From an uncultured Rickettsiales bacterium (lineage in GTDB: Bacteria > Pseudomonadota > Alphaproteobacteria > Rs-D84), in the NCBI GenBank assembly GCA_900550495.1, contig URSJ01000002.1:44699-108698 (forward strand): DNA of 64,000 nt. The letters run 5' to 3'. Within the stretch, counting starts at the first letter, position 1; every line of letters starts with the position of its first letter. The position numbers and the translations under genes were made by a program. This document shows positions 45,201 to 53,861 of the stretch, piece by piece. The notes beneath the pieces were generated by a model, which was not told where the DNA came from, searched no databases, and saw only the letters and a list, made by a program, of their open reading frames with translations.

Positions 45201-45322
45201 GGGTGTCCTTGTTTTGTTTTGTTCAAAGATTTATGGAACGTATCGTCATTGCGCCAGAATGCCAGGATTTCTTGTTCCATCGTTGTAAAGTCTGCGCGCG
45301 CATCGGTTTTTGGATATGCCAT
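42296..45322 (-). CDS. ileS: isoleucyl-tRNA synthetase, type 2 (eukaryote-like)
   Basis: 1008 residues, charges tRNA-Ile. Class I motifs: HIGH region YDGPPFANGLPHWGH near 46-60 and KMSKS as KKLSKSVGN near 590. LGWDCHGLPAESSVEKK and the inserted CP1 editing domain follow the first motif. The wording of the HIGH region (ANGLPHWGH rather than ANGxIHIGHA) and the C-terminal part without the four-Cys zinc finger identify the IleS2 group, which is eukaryote-like and often tolerant of mupirocin. It lies downstream of a terminator and is followed directly by nth. Confidence 0.95.
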   Translation of the reverse strand: MAYPKTDARADFTTMEQEILAFWRNDDTFHKSLNKTKQGHPFSFYDGPPFANGLPHWGHLGVSAVKDMISRYQTMRGRYVVRELGWDCHGLPAESSVEKKQHRQAKDIVATDGIAAFCDMCRADVMTYSTEWLKYFERIGRWVDGGDNYGYRTMDKNYMESVIWAIKELHNRGLLYKDYRVNPFDWKLGTVLSNSEASSEYQDVTDDAITVWFELENGDRALAWTTTPWTLPANSALAVNPDMKYLRMRDADGAIYVIAESRLAAYEKQFANATQIGVVSGRDLVGLKYKPLFDYYADTSDLLYQIIPADYVSDGDGTGIVHIAPAYGEDDFWAAKNIDPKFPVLLNVDDYGNYTPDVHDWAGENIFDANPKIIAHLRENGHLVKKEQHRHSYPYGPRSKEKLIYRATDSWYIDVPKIRNRLVEITKSQTKWTSAGDRFLTWIEGARPWSISRNRFWGTPLPIWTRDGEYKIFGSIAEIEEFFGVKINDLHRPTLDALEKDGWKRIPDVLDCWVESGSMPFASLHYPFENADKFAATFPADYIIEGQDQTRGWFYSLMVMATALFDAPAFRTVSANGMIVDEHKKKLSKSVGNFVNPEEQIEQSGADAVRLFILGSGFMKAEPVSIDMAGKVFSDATKTILTPLWNAYHFFTLYANAGNIVATDNYSTNNVLDKYIVAELNELIRVVGAALDEYKPDAAIKEFVRFLDILNNWYIRRSRERFWGEDVDAFNTLHYVLTTVCKCLAPFAPFISEYIYKNLTGAESVHLQSFPTATDTDDTIVRDMRRVQSVVSVGKQLREQYKLRNRLPISKITIAGSDLHAYVDIIADELNAKHIDFTPNISAVANSFIYLITPKIGARLGGALREIIPAVKQGAYEISGDKLVVGAHTLNADEFENRLTVLPGVTGAALPDNTAVIVLDTEINAELAAEGLANDALRFIQDSRKAAGLDVSDRIKLTYNADPALAAAIEAHRNRIMSDALIVEMTRGDGEYETEIEGYAITIGIQKA

Positions 45323-45350
45323 TTTGTCTTACCTTTGTTTTACTATTATT

Positions 45351-45376
45351 AAAAAAGGGGCACGATATGCGCCCCA
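45351..45376 (-). terminator. terminator upstream of ileS
   Basis: Minus strand GGGGC, loop of 9, GCCCC, then TTTTTTAAT. Ends the mnmG/tRNA-Thr transcript. Confidence 0.8.
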
Positions 45377-45448
45377 GCCACCGCCAAAGGCGCAGTGCCG
45401 ATTTATTTAATAATAATTATTGCAATCTGGTTCATGTTCTTTTAATTC

Positions 45449-45524
45449 TGGTGCCGGTGATAGGACTTGAACCTACGACCCCCTCATTACGAATGAGATG
45501 CTCTACCAGCTGAGCTACACCGGC
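45449..45524 (-). tRNA. tRNA-Thr (anticodon CGT)
   Basis: 76 bases with encoded CCA: acceptor GCCGGTG/CACCGGC, D arm GCTCAGCTGGTAGAGC, anticodon loop TTCGTAA (CGT), T loop TTCAAGT. It follows mnmG by 28 bases and may be co-transcribed with it. Confidence 0.96.
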
Positions 45525-45552
45525 GCGACCACTATCATAATATATGTGAAAA

Positions 45553-47202
45553 CTAATTTCCACATTTAATTTTACGCATTACAACCATTATGCCAGCCGG
45601 CGTCATACCCGGGATTCGCGACAGTGCCGCAATGTTTTCTGGCCGCGTTGCCGTCAATTTTTCTACTAATTCGTTGGTCAGTCCCGGCATATTTGCGTAA
45701 TCAATACTTTTTGGTATTTTTAATTCCATATCACGACGGTATGCCGCAATTTCGCGTTCGTTTCGTGCGATATATCCGGCATAGAATTTATCGTTTTTGG
45801 CAATTTCCGTTGCACGCAGCGCGAGTTTTTCGTCACGCGCGTCGGTCGTAATTAGCCCCAGTTCCACCGCTATATCACCCAGACGGACAATTGCGTTATC
45901 TGTGCGCAAGTTCAAACGATATTCCGCGCGTGATGAAAACATACGATACGGTTCATCAACCCCCAGCGTTGTAATATCATCAATCAGCACGCCAATCATT
46001 GCGTTTGTGCGATTTAACATCAGATACTGTAAATCCAACGCACGCGCGGCGGCATTTGCACCCGCAACAATGCCTTGGGCGGCGGCCTCTTCGTATCCAG
46101 ATGTGCCGTTGATTTGACCAGCAAAGAATATGCCCGGCCTGTCGCGTGATTCCAGTGTCGCGTTCAGTGCGCGTGCGTCAATCGCATCGTATTCAATGGC
46201 GTATCCATAACGCGCAACGCGTGCGTTTTCCAAACCTGGTATTGTGCGAATCCACGCGTCTTGGACATCTGCGCCAAAACTGGTTGAAATGCCGTTTGGG
46301 TAAATCAAATCACTGTCCAATCCTTCGGGTTCCAGAAAAACGTGGTGGGACGTGTGGTCTGGGAAACGCATAACCTTGTCTTCCAGACTTGGGCAATAAC
46401 GTGGGCCCGTGCCGTGAATATCGCCGTTATACATTGGCGCATTGGCGATATTGTCGCGAATTATTTGATGTGTCTTTTCAGTCGTATGCGTTATATAACA
46501 TACCGACGAAAAATTATTATCTGTATTTGGCCGGGAAAACCAATCGTGTGGGTTGTCGCCTGGTTGCAATTCACAGACCGAAAAATCAATACTGTCACGA
46601 TAAATTCGCGCCGGCGTTCCCGTTTTCAGACGCAAAATCTGGAACCCGTTTTCACGCAACACCCCAGAAATAACAGTATCATTATCCTGGTATGTGCCGT
46701 CGTCTTGCATGCGACCAGATGCAATCTTTTCATTTCCGCGCGTGACGAGGCCCCCCAAGAACGTCCCTGTGGTCAACACGATTGCGCGGGCCGAATATGT
46801 GCCGTTTACAATTTTATTTTGTAAATCCAGCGACACAACCTTGTCAAACTTTATGGTTAAATTTGGTTGTTCGGACAAAATTTTCACGACTGCGTTGTGA
46901 TACATTTTGCGGTCAATCTGGGCGCGTAATGCACGTGTTGCCGCGCCGTGCGACGCGTTCAGTGTTCGAAAGTGTATCCCAGCGACGTCCGCTGCGCGTG
47001 GCATAACGCCACCCATTGCGTCAATTTCAGAAACCATCTGTGATTTACCGGGGCCACCAATACTAGGGTTGCACGACAACGCGCCCAAATCACGTTCAGA
47101 TTGGGTCAGCAACAGTGTTTGCGCACCACGGCGTGCAGATGCAGTCGCCGCTTCGACGCCTGCGTGTCCGCCACCAATAACAATCACATCAAATTTTGTC
47201 AT
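45553..47202 (-). CDS. mnmG: tRNA uridine-5-carboxymethylaminomethyl modification enzyme MnmG
   Basis: 549 residues (usual about 620). FAD-binding N-terminus DVIVIGGGHAGVEAATASARRG, then LSCNPSIGGPGKSQMVSEIDAMGG, the cysteine motif GTGPRYCPSLEDKV (about 270-283), and GQINGTSGYEEAAAQGI. With MnmE it modifies U34 of tRNAs. The C-terminal helical domain (IDYANMPGLTNELVEKL ... RPENIAALSRIPGMTPAGI) is present but ends early, so the shortening is spread over loops and the tail. Follows fabG by 3 bases. Confidence 0.95.
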   Translation of the reverse strand: MTKFDVIVIGGGHAGVEAATASARRGAQTLLLTQSERDLGALSCNPSIGGPGKSQMVSEIDAMGGVMPRAADVAGIHFRTLNASHGAATRALRAQIDRKMYHNAVVKILSEQPNLTIKFDKVVSLDLQNKIVNGTYSARAIVLTTGTFLGGLVTRGNEKIASGRMQDDGTYQDNDTVISGVLRENGFQILRLKTGTPARIYRDSIDFSVCELQPGDNPHDWFSRPNTDNNFSSVCYITHTTEKTHQIIRDNIANAPMYNGDIHGTGPRYCPSLEDKVMRFPDHTSHHVFLEPEGLDSDLIYPNGISTSFGADVQDAWIRTIPGLENARVARYGYAIEYDAIDARALNATLESRDRPGIFFAGQINGTSGYEEAAAQGIVAGANAAARALDLQYLMLNRTNAMIGVLIDDITTLGVDEPYRMFSSRAEYRLNLRTDNAIVRLGDIAVELGLITTDARDEKLALRATEIAKNDKFYAGYIARNEREIAAYRRDMELKIPKSIDYANMPGLTNELVEKLTATRPENIAALSRIPGMTPAGIMVVMRKIKCGN

Positions 47203-47205
47203 TTA

Positions 47206-47937
47206 TTAAAAACGTCCCATGCCACCATTGACATTTAATGTCTGGCCGTTGATGTATGATGCCTCGTCAGACGCCAAGAACACACACGCGTTTGCAATGT
47301 CGTCTGGTGTGCCAAAACGACCGGCTGGGATTTGTGCTAGATATGTTTTCTTTAATTCATCAGGCAGAACGTCCGTCATCGGCGTTTGAATAAATCCAGG
47401 CGCAATACAGTTTGCCGTGATACCGCGCGATGCAACCTCGGCCGCGATGGATTTTGTCATTGCAATCATACCACCCTTGGACGCGGCATAGTTTGCCTGG
47501 CCTGGGCCACCAATAACACCAATAATAGACGCCATATTTATAATGCGACCAAAACGATTCTTCATCATCGGCATAATCGCTGCACGGCACATTTTAAAGC
47601 ATGCACGCAGGTTTGTGTTGATAACATCGTCAAACTGTTCGTCGGACATACGCATCAATAATGTATCCTTGGTAATACCGGCGTTATTGATTAAAACGTC
47701 AATTTTACCGGCGACCTCTATTGTATTCATAACCAGTTCAACTGCGCCACCTTCGGCTGCCAGGTCACACGGCAATTTGATAAAGCCGTCGCCACCAAAT
47801 TCAGATTCCAGTTTTGCAATATTGCGTCCCGACACAACAACAGTTGCCCCGGCCGCGCGCATTTTATGTGCGATTGCGCCACCAATTCCACCGGTTGCGC
47901 CGGTAATTAAAACAACACGTCCTGTTAAATCAAACAT
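47206..47937 (-). CDS. fabG: 3-oxoacyl-ACP reductase
   Basis: 243 residues, NADPH-dependent SDR of fatty acid elongation. GATGGIGGAIAHK near 14, NNAGITKD near 86, catalytic Ser in INMASIIG, and Y-A-A-S-K (about 151-155). The C-terminal YINGQTLNVNGGMGRF is the usual ending. Starts 1 base after the fabD stop. Confidence 0.96.
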   Translation of the reverse strand: MFDLTGRVVLITGATGGIGGAIAHKMRAAGATVVVSGRNIAKLESEFGGDGFIKLPCDLAAEGGAVELVMNTIEVAGKIDVLINNAGITKDTLLMRMSDEQFDDVINTNLRACFKMCRAAIMPMMKNRFGRIINMASIIGVIGGPGQANYAASKGGMIAMTKSIAAEVASRGITANCIAPGFIQTPMTDVLPDELKKTYLAQIPAGRFGTPDDIANACVFLASDEASYINGQTLNVNGGMGRF

Positions 47938-47938
47938 T

Positions 47939-48814
47939 TTATATCTCCAATTTCTTTGCGGTTATTTCTGGGCAAATTCTTGATGCCAATCCAGTCAGAA
48001 CATTACCCGGACCAATTTCAATTTGTTCGGTTATACCCAGGCGGTGCATCGTCATAACACTTTCGCGCCAACGGACACCGTGGGTCATTTGATAAATCAA
48101 TTCTTCTTTGATTTCGGCGACATCTGTCATAGGTTCGGCCGTTTTATTTGCGATAAATATTGCCTGGGGTTGTGCAATCGTGATTTTTGCCAGTTCTGTG
48201 CGCATTGCGTCGGCGGCCGGTGCCTGAATCCGGCAATGCACAGGCGCCGATAATGCCAACGGCATCGCGCGACGCGCCCCGGCGTCTTTGGCACGCTGCA
48301 GCACATTTTCAACTGCGTTGCGTTCGCCAGATACAACAACTTGGCTCGGACAATTATCATTTGCAACGTCGCAGTCAGTGCCTTTGCACAAATCACGAAT
48401 AACATCAATATCCAGTCCCAATATCACCGCGGTCAATCCTGCGCCAACAGGGACGGCCGACTGCATCGCGTTTCCGCGTGTGCGCAACAACCGTGCCGTA
48501 TCTGCCAATGATAATGCGCCCGATGCACACAGTGCGGTGTATTCACCCAAACTGTGCCCCGCGACATATTCTGGTAATTTTTCGCCAGATGCACGCAACA
48601 TAGCAATAGATGTCGCCATAATTGCCGGCTGGACATTTGCAGTCAATGTCAATTCGTCCATTGGGCCATTAAAAATAATATCTGATAATTTTTGATTTAA
48701 TGCATCATCTACTTCGTCAAATACGGCGCGCGCAACCGCGTTATTTTCATACAGTTCGCGCCCCATTCCAACAGCCTGGGCACCCTGGCCAGGGAAAACA
48801 AATATGCGTGACAT
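47939..48814 (-). CDS. fabD: malonyl-CoA-ACP transacylase
   Basis: 291 residues. MSRIFVFPGQGAQAVGMGREL opens it; the nucleophile is in GHSLGEYTAL (Ser about 91), the catalytic His in APVHCRIQ (about 200). It loads malonyl groups onto ACP for fatty acid synthesis. The frame extends 21 residues upstream, but AAAGGAATAACT precedes the ATG at 48814. The pair fabD-fabG lacks acpP and fabF here. Confidence 0.96.
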   Translation of the reverse strand: MSRIFVFPGQGAQAVGMGRELYENNAVARAVFDEVDDALNQKLSDIIFNGPMDELTLTANVQPAIMATSIAMLRASGEKLPEYVAGHSLGEYTALCASGALSLADTARLLRTRGNAMQSAVPVGAGLTAVILGLDIDVIRDLCKGTDCDVANDNCPSQVVVSGERNAVENVLQRAKDAGARRAMPLALSAPVHCRIQAPAADAMRTELAKITIAQPQAIFIANKTAEPMTDVAEIKEELIYQMTHGVRWRESVMTMHRLGITEQIEIGPGNVLTGLASRICPEITAKKLEI

Positions 48815-48843
48815 AGTTATTCCTTTGTTATATACAATATGGA

Positions 48844-49380
48844 TTATACTTTGCGAATACTGAATTCGCAACCGCAATAATTTTGGCGGTAAAAATCAGA
48901 CTCGCGCCCGATTTTTTGACGTAATTTCTCGTCCCAGATAATTGGCATATAACATTTATCCAACGTGGTTTGACCGGCACGGTCAACCTGGGCCTGGTCC
49001 TTGTGACGCGATACGCCGAACACAGATGCCACCGCGTTATATCCGTTTTTGTGCGCAAATTCCGCCGCATATTTAAAGCGAAATTCAAAACACCGACTGC
49101 AACGTGCGCCACGTTCTGGTTCGTTTTCCAGTCCAGCCACGTGCGCACGCCACGCCGCGTGATCATAGTTTCCAATGGCGTATTTTACCCCCAGTTTTTT
49201 GCAGTATTTAATCTGTTCGTCCAGCCGTTTTGTGTATTCGGATTCGGGAAAAATATTCGGATTGAAAAACAGGACGATAAAATCAGAAACACCAGCGATG
49301 TCGCCGTTGACCAACTGTTGAATTGCGCCGGCACTGCACGGCGCACAACACGACATTAAAACAAGTTTTATATTATCCAT
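48844..49380 (-). CDS. queH: epoxyqueuosine reductase QueH (DUF208)
   Basis: 178 residues. Paired cysteines CCAPCS near 10-15, FFNPNI, YCKKLG, CSRCFEFR near 95, and a final NYCGCEF, which are the Fe-S/metal ligands of QueH. It reduces epoxyqueuosine to queuosine at position 34 of tRNAs, an alternative to QueG. The ATG at 49380 lies one base after the metG stop (TAAAATG), so the two are coupled. Confidence 0.9.
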   Translation of the reverse strand: MDNIKLVLMSCCAPCSAGAIQQLVNGDIAGVSDFIVLFFNPNIFPESEYTKRLDEQIKYCKKLGVKYAIGNYDHAAWRAHVAGLENEPERGARCSRCFEFRFKYAAEFAHKNGYNAVASVFGVSRHKDQAQVDRAGQTTLDKCYMPIIWDEKLRQKIGRESDFYRQNYCGCEFSIRKV

Positions 49381-49381
49381 T

Positions 49382-51379
49382 TTATTTTTTATATGCTGTG
49401 CCCAGTGGTGTGTCCGGGGACAATTCAATGATTTCATCGCCATTGTCGTTTATGCCCAGTTCTGCGCCACTGCACATCATACCAAACGATTCTGTGCCGG
49501 CAACAGTGCGCTGGGATATTGGTTTTTTCATACCGGGCAATGTTGCGCCAATGGGGGCCAGAACGCCAATCATACCAACGCGCACGTTTGGCGCACCGCA
49601 TACGATTTGCAAATCGTTACTTGTGCCATCGTCCACTGTCAAAATATGCAGATTTTCACGTGTCTGATGATTTTTTACTGCGACAATTTTTGCAGCGACA
49701 GGCACAATTTCATTTTTATCGCGTGGCGCGTATTCTGCGGTCAGTTTTTGAACAGTTTCATCATCAATGCGTGCAAATAAATTTTCAGGAACTGCAAATT
49801 CATCGCCATCTTTTATGCGATATTCAAACGCTGTCGGCCATGTTAAATCACGCGCCAGAACAAAAACATTTTGCATTTTTTCAGCCGCATTTGGAATGAA
49901 CGGTGCAGATACGCGTGCATACAAATCAATCAACTGGAAACATTTGTTCAGCACCGCCGCCGCCCCTGTCGTGTCGCCATTTTTGACCAGCGTCCATGGC
50001 TCGCGTCGTGTCATATACTCATTCCCAATTGCATATAATGTGCGCAGCGCAACAACCGCATTACGGAATTCGCACGCGTCCAGTGCGACGGTCAATTCGG
50101 ATAATTTTTCGTTTATTTGGCCGTCCAGTTCCGGGTCAATTTCCCCGGCCGCCGGCACAGTCGTGCCAAAATTTTTCGCGGTCAATTTGCAAACACGTGA
50201 AATAAAGTTCCCCAGCATACCGTTCAAATCTTTGTTCACAATGTCGGCAAATCGCGTAAATGTGAAATCTGTATCATCTGTTTCCGGCGCAGACGCAATC
50301 AACGCATAACGCCATGCGTCCGCCGGTGCAATTTTCAACGCGCCGTCCAAAAATACACCGCGTTTTTCAGATTTAGAGAATTTGCCACCTTCAAAATTCA
50401 GGAAATTCATAGACTTTAACATATCTACGGTTTTCCAATTATCGTTCATCGCCAGTTGCTGTTCTGGGAAATATACCGCGTGAAATTTGACATTATCTTT
50501 GCCCATAAATTGCGCATAGTGTGCATCTGGATTTTTCCACCAGTCGGCCCAGTTTTCGCGTGCTGCCTGGGAAATCGAAACGTATCCCCAAGGCGCATCA
50601 AACCATACATAAAAAACCTTGTTTTCATATCCAGGTTTATTGACCGAAATTCCCCACGGCAAATCGCGTGTGATTGACGTGTCGCGCAGACCTTCACTGG
50701 CCCAGCCATTTGCAATTGCACTGGCGGTTTTTGACCACCGTGGCGCGTGCGTTTCCAGCCATTTGCGCCACTGGGGCTGAATACGCGTTGCCAAGAAAAA
50801 CAGGTTTTTTGTTGGGCGCATTTCAACGTCAGCGGCCCCAGAAACAGCACTGCGTGGATTTTTCAGTTCGTCCACTTCGTATGTTGCACCACATTTGTCG
50901 CACTGGTCACCACGTGCATTTTCGTATCCACATTTTGGACACGTCCCCAGCACCTGGCGATCAGTTAAAAACATGTTGTCAGTAATTGAAAAAGGTTGCA
51001 GGGTTTCACGCTCTTCTATTAATCCCTGGGCGTCCAGGCGGACGAACAATTCATGAATCAATTTTTCCTGTAATTTTGTGTGCGTGCGACCATATAAATC
51101 AAATGACAGATTGAAATCGCGCACGGCACGTAAATGCTTTTCATACCACATGTTTGCGTAATCTGGAATTGACATACCGGCCACATTTGCACCGACAATA
51201 ACCGGTGTGCCGTGTTCGTCGGCCCCACAAACATACAGAACATCGCGTCCACGCGCACGACAAAAACGCGCATAAATATCAGATGGCAACAAGCAACCCA
51301 CCAAATGCCCCAGGTGCAACTCACCGTTCACATACGGTAACGCAGATGTAATTAAATATTTATTGTTTGTGTCTGTCAT
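49382..51379 (-). CDS. metG: methionyl-tRNA synthetase
   Basis: 665 residues. ITSALPYVNGELHLGHL (HIGH) at the start, the zinc knuckle CPKCGYENARGDQCDKCG (about 146-163), WFDAPWGY, and KMSKS as KFSKSEKRG near 330. The C-terminal 105 residues are an OB-fold tRNA-binding domain (LTVDDGTSNDLQIVCGAPNVRVG ... GMMCSGAELGIND), resembling the one in PheT. The frame extends 12 residues further; AAGGAAACG before the ATG at 51379 fixes the start. Confidence 0.97.
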   Translation of the reverse strand: MTDTNNKYLITSALPYVNGELHLGHLVGCLLPSDIYARFCRARGRDVLYVCGADEHGTPVIVGANVAGMSIPDYANMWYEKHLRAVRDFNLSFDLYGRTHTKLQEKLIHELFVRLDAQGLIEERETLQPFSITDNMFLTDRQVLGTCPKCGYENARGDQCDKCGATYEVDELKNPRSAVSGAADVEMRPTKNLFFLATRIQPQWRKWLETHAPRWSKTASAIANGWASEGLRDTSITRDLPWGISVNKPGYENKVFYVWFDAPWGYVSISQAARENWADWWKNPDAHYAQFMGKDNVKFHAVYFPEQQLAMNDNWKTVDMLKSMNFLNFEGGKFSKSEKRGVFLDGALKIAPADAWRYALIASAPETDDTDFTFTRFADIVNKDLNGMLGNFISRVCKLTAKNFGTTVPAAGEIDPELDGQINEKLSELTVALDACEFRNAVVALRTLYAIGNEYMTRREPWTLVKNGDTTGAAAVLNKCFQLIDLYARVSAPFIPNAAEKMQNVFVLARDLTWPTAFEYRIKDGDEFAVPENLFARIDDETVQKLTAEYAPRDKNEIVPVAAKIVAVKNHQTRENLHILTVDDGTSNDLQIVCGAPNVRVGMIGVLAPIGATLPGMKKPISQRTVAGTESFGMMCSGAELGINDNGDEIIELSPDTPLGTAYKK

Positions 51380-51404
51380 ATTCGTTTCCTTGATAAATAA
51401 AAAT

Positions 51405-51426
51405 GCGACGCCCAACGGGGCGCCGC
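51405..51426 (-). terminator. terminator between tRNA-Val and metG
   Basis: Minus strand GCGGCGCCCC, loop GTT, GGGCGTCGC with one mismatch and one bulge, followed by ATTTTTATTT. The rest of the gap (51427-51575) holds a TCAGC-AAGG-GCTGA hairpin inside AAATTTTC/GAAAATTT arms (51538-51574), and nothing else I can name. Confidence 0.65.
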
Positions 51427-51575
51427 ACAGAATCCCGTCAGAAATTTTAATTCAAGATTAGTTCTGCATTCGCATTATTTCCAATTCCAATAATTTTATA
51501 TTCCTTGTCCGGCTTCGCTACACTTCGCCGTGACACTAAATTTTCAGCCCTTGCTGACGCCGCGGTGAAAATTTG

Positions 51576-51652
51576 TGGTGGGTGGTATTGGACTCGAACC
51601 AACGACCTTTACGATGTCAACGTAACGCTCTAACCAACTGAGCTAACCACCC
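51576..51652 (-). tRNA. tRNA-Val (anticodon GAC)
   Basis: 77 bases with encoded CCA: GGGTGGT/ACCACCC acceptor, anticodon stem TTACG/CGTAA around TTGACAT (GAC), T arm with TTCGAGT. Promoter TTGCAA (51692-51687), 16 bases, TATAAT (51670-51665), almost identical to the tRNA-Met promoter. Confidence 0.97.
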
Positions 51653-51735
51653 AATGCACGGGGCATTATAACAAAGTTTTTACTGATTGCAACAGTAAAA
51701 ATACACAGAATAATGACAACGCCCAGCCCACAGTA

Positions 51736-51768
51736 AAAAAAAACACCGGTGTTTACCGGTGTTTTTTT
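51736..51768 (-). terminator. accBC operon terminator
   Basis: ACACCGG, loop TGTTTA (TAAACA on the minus strand), CCGGTGT, flanked by A and T runs. Overlaps the accC stop by a few bases. Confidence 0.87.
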
Positions 51769-53116
51769 ACTTTTTTTCGGCCAGATAATTTTCCAACCAA
51801 TGATTATCAAACTTTAATGTTTGAACATCGCGATTCTTTAACAGTTTTTGTTGTAATGGGATTGTTGTTTTTACCCCTTCTATGACAAATTCGTCCAATG
51901 CGCGGGTTGCACGCATAATGCATGCACTGCGCGATTGGCCGTGAACAATCAGTTTCGCAATCATTGAATCGTATGTCGGCGGAATTACGTATCCGGTATA
52001 GACCGCACTGTCCACACGCACCCCCAGACCGCCTGATGGCGCATATAATGTAATTTTGCCCGGGTTTGGAATAAATGTTTCTGGGTCTTCGGCATTTATA
52101 CGAAATTCAATCGCGTGACCGTGTGGAACGACGTTTGCCTGGGTGTATCCCAGTTTTTCGCCGGCCGCAATACGAATTTGTTCGCGAACCAGGTCAACCC
52201 CATACACCATTTCTGTGACCGGGTGTTCAACCTGTAATCTGGTGTTCATTTCCAAGAAATAGAATTTTCCGTCCTGGAACATAAATTCAAATGTCCCGGC
52301 ATTTGTATAGCCCATCTTTTTCGCGGCAGATTTGCAAACCTCTATCATATCATCGCGCTGTTTCCGGGTCAGTGCCGCCGCCGGGCATTCTTCCATAACC
52401 TTTTGATTTTTGCGTTGCAGTGAACAATCGCGTTCGCCGAAAATAACAACATTGCCGTGTTTATCGCCCAGAACCTGGAATTCAATGTGGCGTGGGTGCA
52501 ACAACAGTTTTTCCATATATAATGTGTCGTCGCCGAAACCACTGCGTGCCTCGTTCTTGGTCAGTTGGAACGCCGCCGCCATTTCTTCGGCATTGTGAAC
52601 CGCGCGCATACCGCGACCACCGCCACCAGCCGATGCCTTTAACATAACGGGGTATCCGATTTTTTCTGCCCATTTTAACGCATCTTCAACCGTGTCAACC
52701 GAACCGTCAGACCCCGGCACCACCGGCAGACCACATTCAATTGCGGTGCGCTTTGCATTAACCTTGTCCCCCATTTTGGTAATCATTTCGGCATCTGGGC
52801 CAATCCAAATCATACCGTGTTGGACAACCTTTTGTGCAAAGTCCGCACGTTCAGATAAAAATCCGTATCCCGGATGAATCGCGTCAGAATTTGTCAGCAA
52901 TGCCGCCGTCAAAATCGCAGATTCGTTCAAATAAGAATCCTTGGACGCGGCCGGCCCAATACAAACAGATTCGTCGGCCAGTTGCACGTGCATTGCCGTT
53001 TTATCGGCCGTTGAATAAACTGCAACTGTGCGAATTCCCATATCGCGACATGCGCGAATAATACGCAGTGCGATTTCACCACGATTTGCAATTAAAACTT
53101 TTTTTATTTGGGACAT
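51767..53116 (-). CDS. accC: acetyl-CoA carboxylase, biotin carboxylase subunit
   Basis: 449 residues. Biotin carboxylase N-terminal domain (KVLIANRGEIALRIIRACRD), ATP-grasp with KASAGGGGRGMR near 160, YMEKLLLHPRHIEFQVLGDKHG, EMNTRLQVEHPVTEM near 288, and the C-terminal domain. It carboxylates biotin on AccB. Gap of 3 bases after accB. Confidence 0.97.
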   Translation of the reverse strand: MSQIKKVLIANRGEIALRIIRACRDMGIRTVAVYSTADKTAMHVQLADESVCIGPAASKDSYLNESAILTAALLTNSDAIHPGYGFLSERADFAQKVVQHGMIWIGPDAEMITKMGDKVNAKRTAIECGLPVVPGSDGSVDTVEDALKWAEKIGYPVMLKASAGGGGRGMRAVHNAEEMAAAFQLTKNEARSGFGDDTLYMEKLLLHPRHIEFQVLGDKHGNVVIFGERDCSLQRKNQKVMEECPAAALTRKQRDDMIEVCKSAAKKMGYTNAGTFEFMFQDGKFYFLEMNTRLQVEHPVTEMVYGVDLVREQIRIAAGEKLGYTQANVVPHGHAIEFRINAEDPETFIPNPGKITLYAPSGGLGVRVDSAVYTGYVIPPTYDSMIAKLIVHGQSRSACIMRATRALDEFVIEGVKTTIPLQQKLLKNRDVQTLKFDNHWLENYLAEKK

Positions 53117-53119
53117 AAC

Positions 53120-53557
53120 TTATTCAATAATGATAATTGGTTGGTCAAATTCAACGGCCGCGCCATCAGATACCAATATTTCTTTGACGATGCCATCGCG
53201 ATCAGATTTAATCGGATTAAATGTTTTCATCGCCTCTATCAATGCGACGGTATCGCCAGCCTTGATTTGTGCGCCCACAGACGTGAACGTTTTTGCGCCC
53301 GGTTCTGGGGCCAGGTATGCGACACCAACCATTGGTGATTTCAACGCATAGCCCGATGTCTGTTGCGGTGCGCTGGACGCGCATTTTGCATCGGCCATTG
53401 GCAGGCTGGGCATAGCGACGGTTGCCGCCTGTTGCTTTGATAAATGAATGTGTTTACGATAAACACCGAACAAAAACTGACGTTCCAGTTCCAGTTCTGT
53501 AATACCCATTTCGTCCATAATTTTTGACATGGATTCAACAGTTGCACGAAAAGACAT
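53120..53557 (-). CDS. accB: biotin carboxyl carrier protein
   Basis: 145 residues. Helical N-terminus, a Gln/Ala linker, then the biotinyl domain (SPMVGVAYLAPEPGAKTFTSVGAQIKAGD) with VALIEAMKTFNPI, the Lys about 35 residues from the end carrying biotin. The usual EAMKMMN is EAMKTFN here. Co-transcribed with accC. Confidence 0.95.
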   Translation of the reverse strand: MSFRATVESMSKIMDEMGITELELERQFLFGVYRKHIHLSKQQAATVAMPSLPMADAKCASSAPQQTSGYALKSPMVGVAYLAPEPGAKTFTSVGAQIKAGDTVALIEAMKTFNPIKSDRDGIVKEILVSDGAAVEFDQPIIIIE

Positions 53558-53621
53558 AATATAAACCCTTTGTAATTATTTTTCGTCTAGCTATGGAATT
53601 CTAGCACAATCACGCCACTTG

Positions 53622-53861
53622 TCAAGGGACAGGGTCATATCCGTATCCGCCCCCTGGTCGACACCGTATTATTCGGCGAATTGCCATCAGTCCACCACGC
53701 CATGCGCCATATTTAGCAATGGCGTCGGTGGTATACTGGCTGCAACTGGGGATAAAACGGCACGTTGCGCGTCCGCCGATAAATGGTGAAATGCATGTCT
53801 GGTATATTTTAACCAGCCCAATTGCCACGCGTCCCGACCAAGATAAATTACTTTTTTCCAT
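53622..53861 (-). CDS. yidD: membrane protein insertion efficiency factor
   Basis: 79 residues from MEKSNLSWSGRVAIGLVKIYQTCISPFIGGRA, an amphipathic N-terminus, followed by CRFIPSCSQYTTDAI and RIIRCRPGGGYGYDPVP: the YidD pattern with its three Cys. It helps YidC insert membrane proteins. The start overlaps the end of rnpA by 14 bases. Confidence 0.94.
   Translation of the reverse strand: MEKSNLSWSGRVAIGLVKIYQTCISPFIGGRATCRFIPSCSQYTTDAIAKYGAWRGGLMAIRRIIRCRPGGGYGYDPVP

Noticed and set aside
45553..47202. Truncated MnmG
   Set aside because: The protein is about 70 residues shorter than usual, but all motifs including the C-terminal domain are present and the frame is intact.
51427..51575. Possible T-box or other riboswitch upstream of metG (an ACCGCGG string lies at 51564-51558, minus strand)
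   Set aside because: The TGGNACC bulge and matching arms are missing; only a terminator and one hairpin can be supported.
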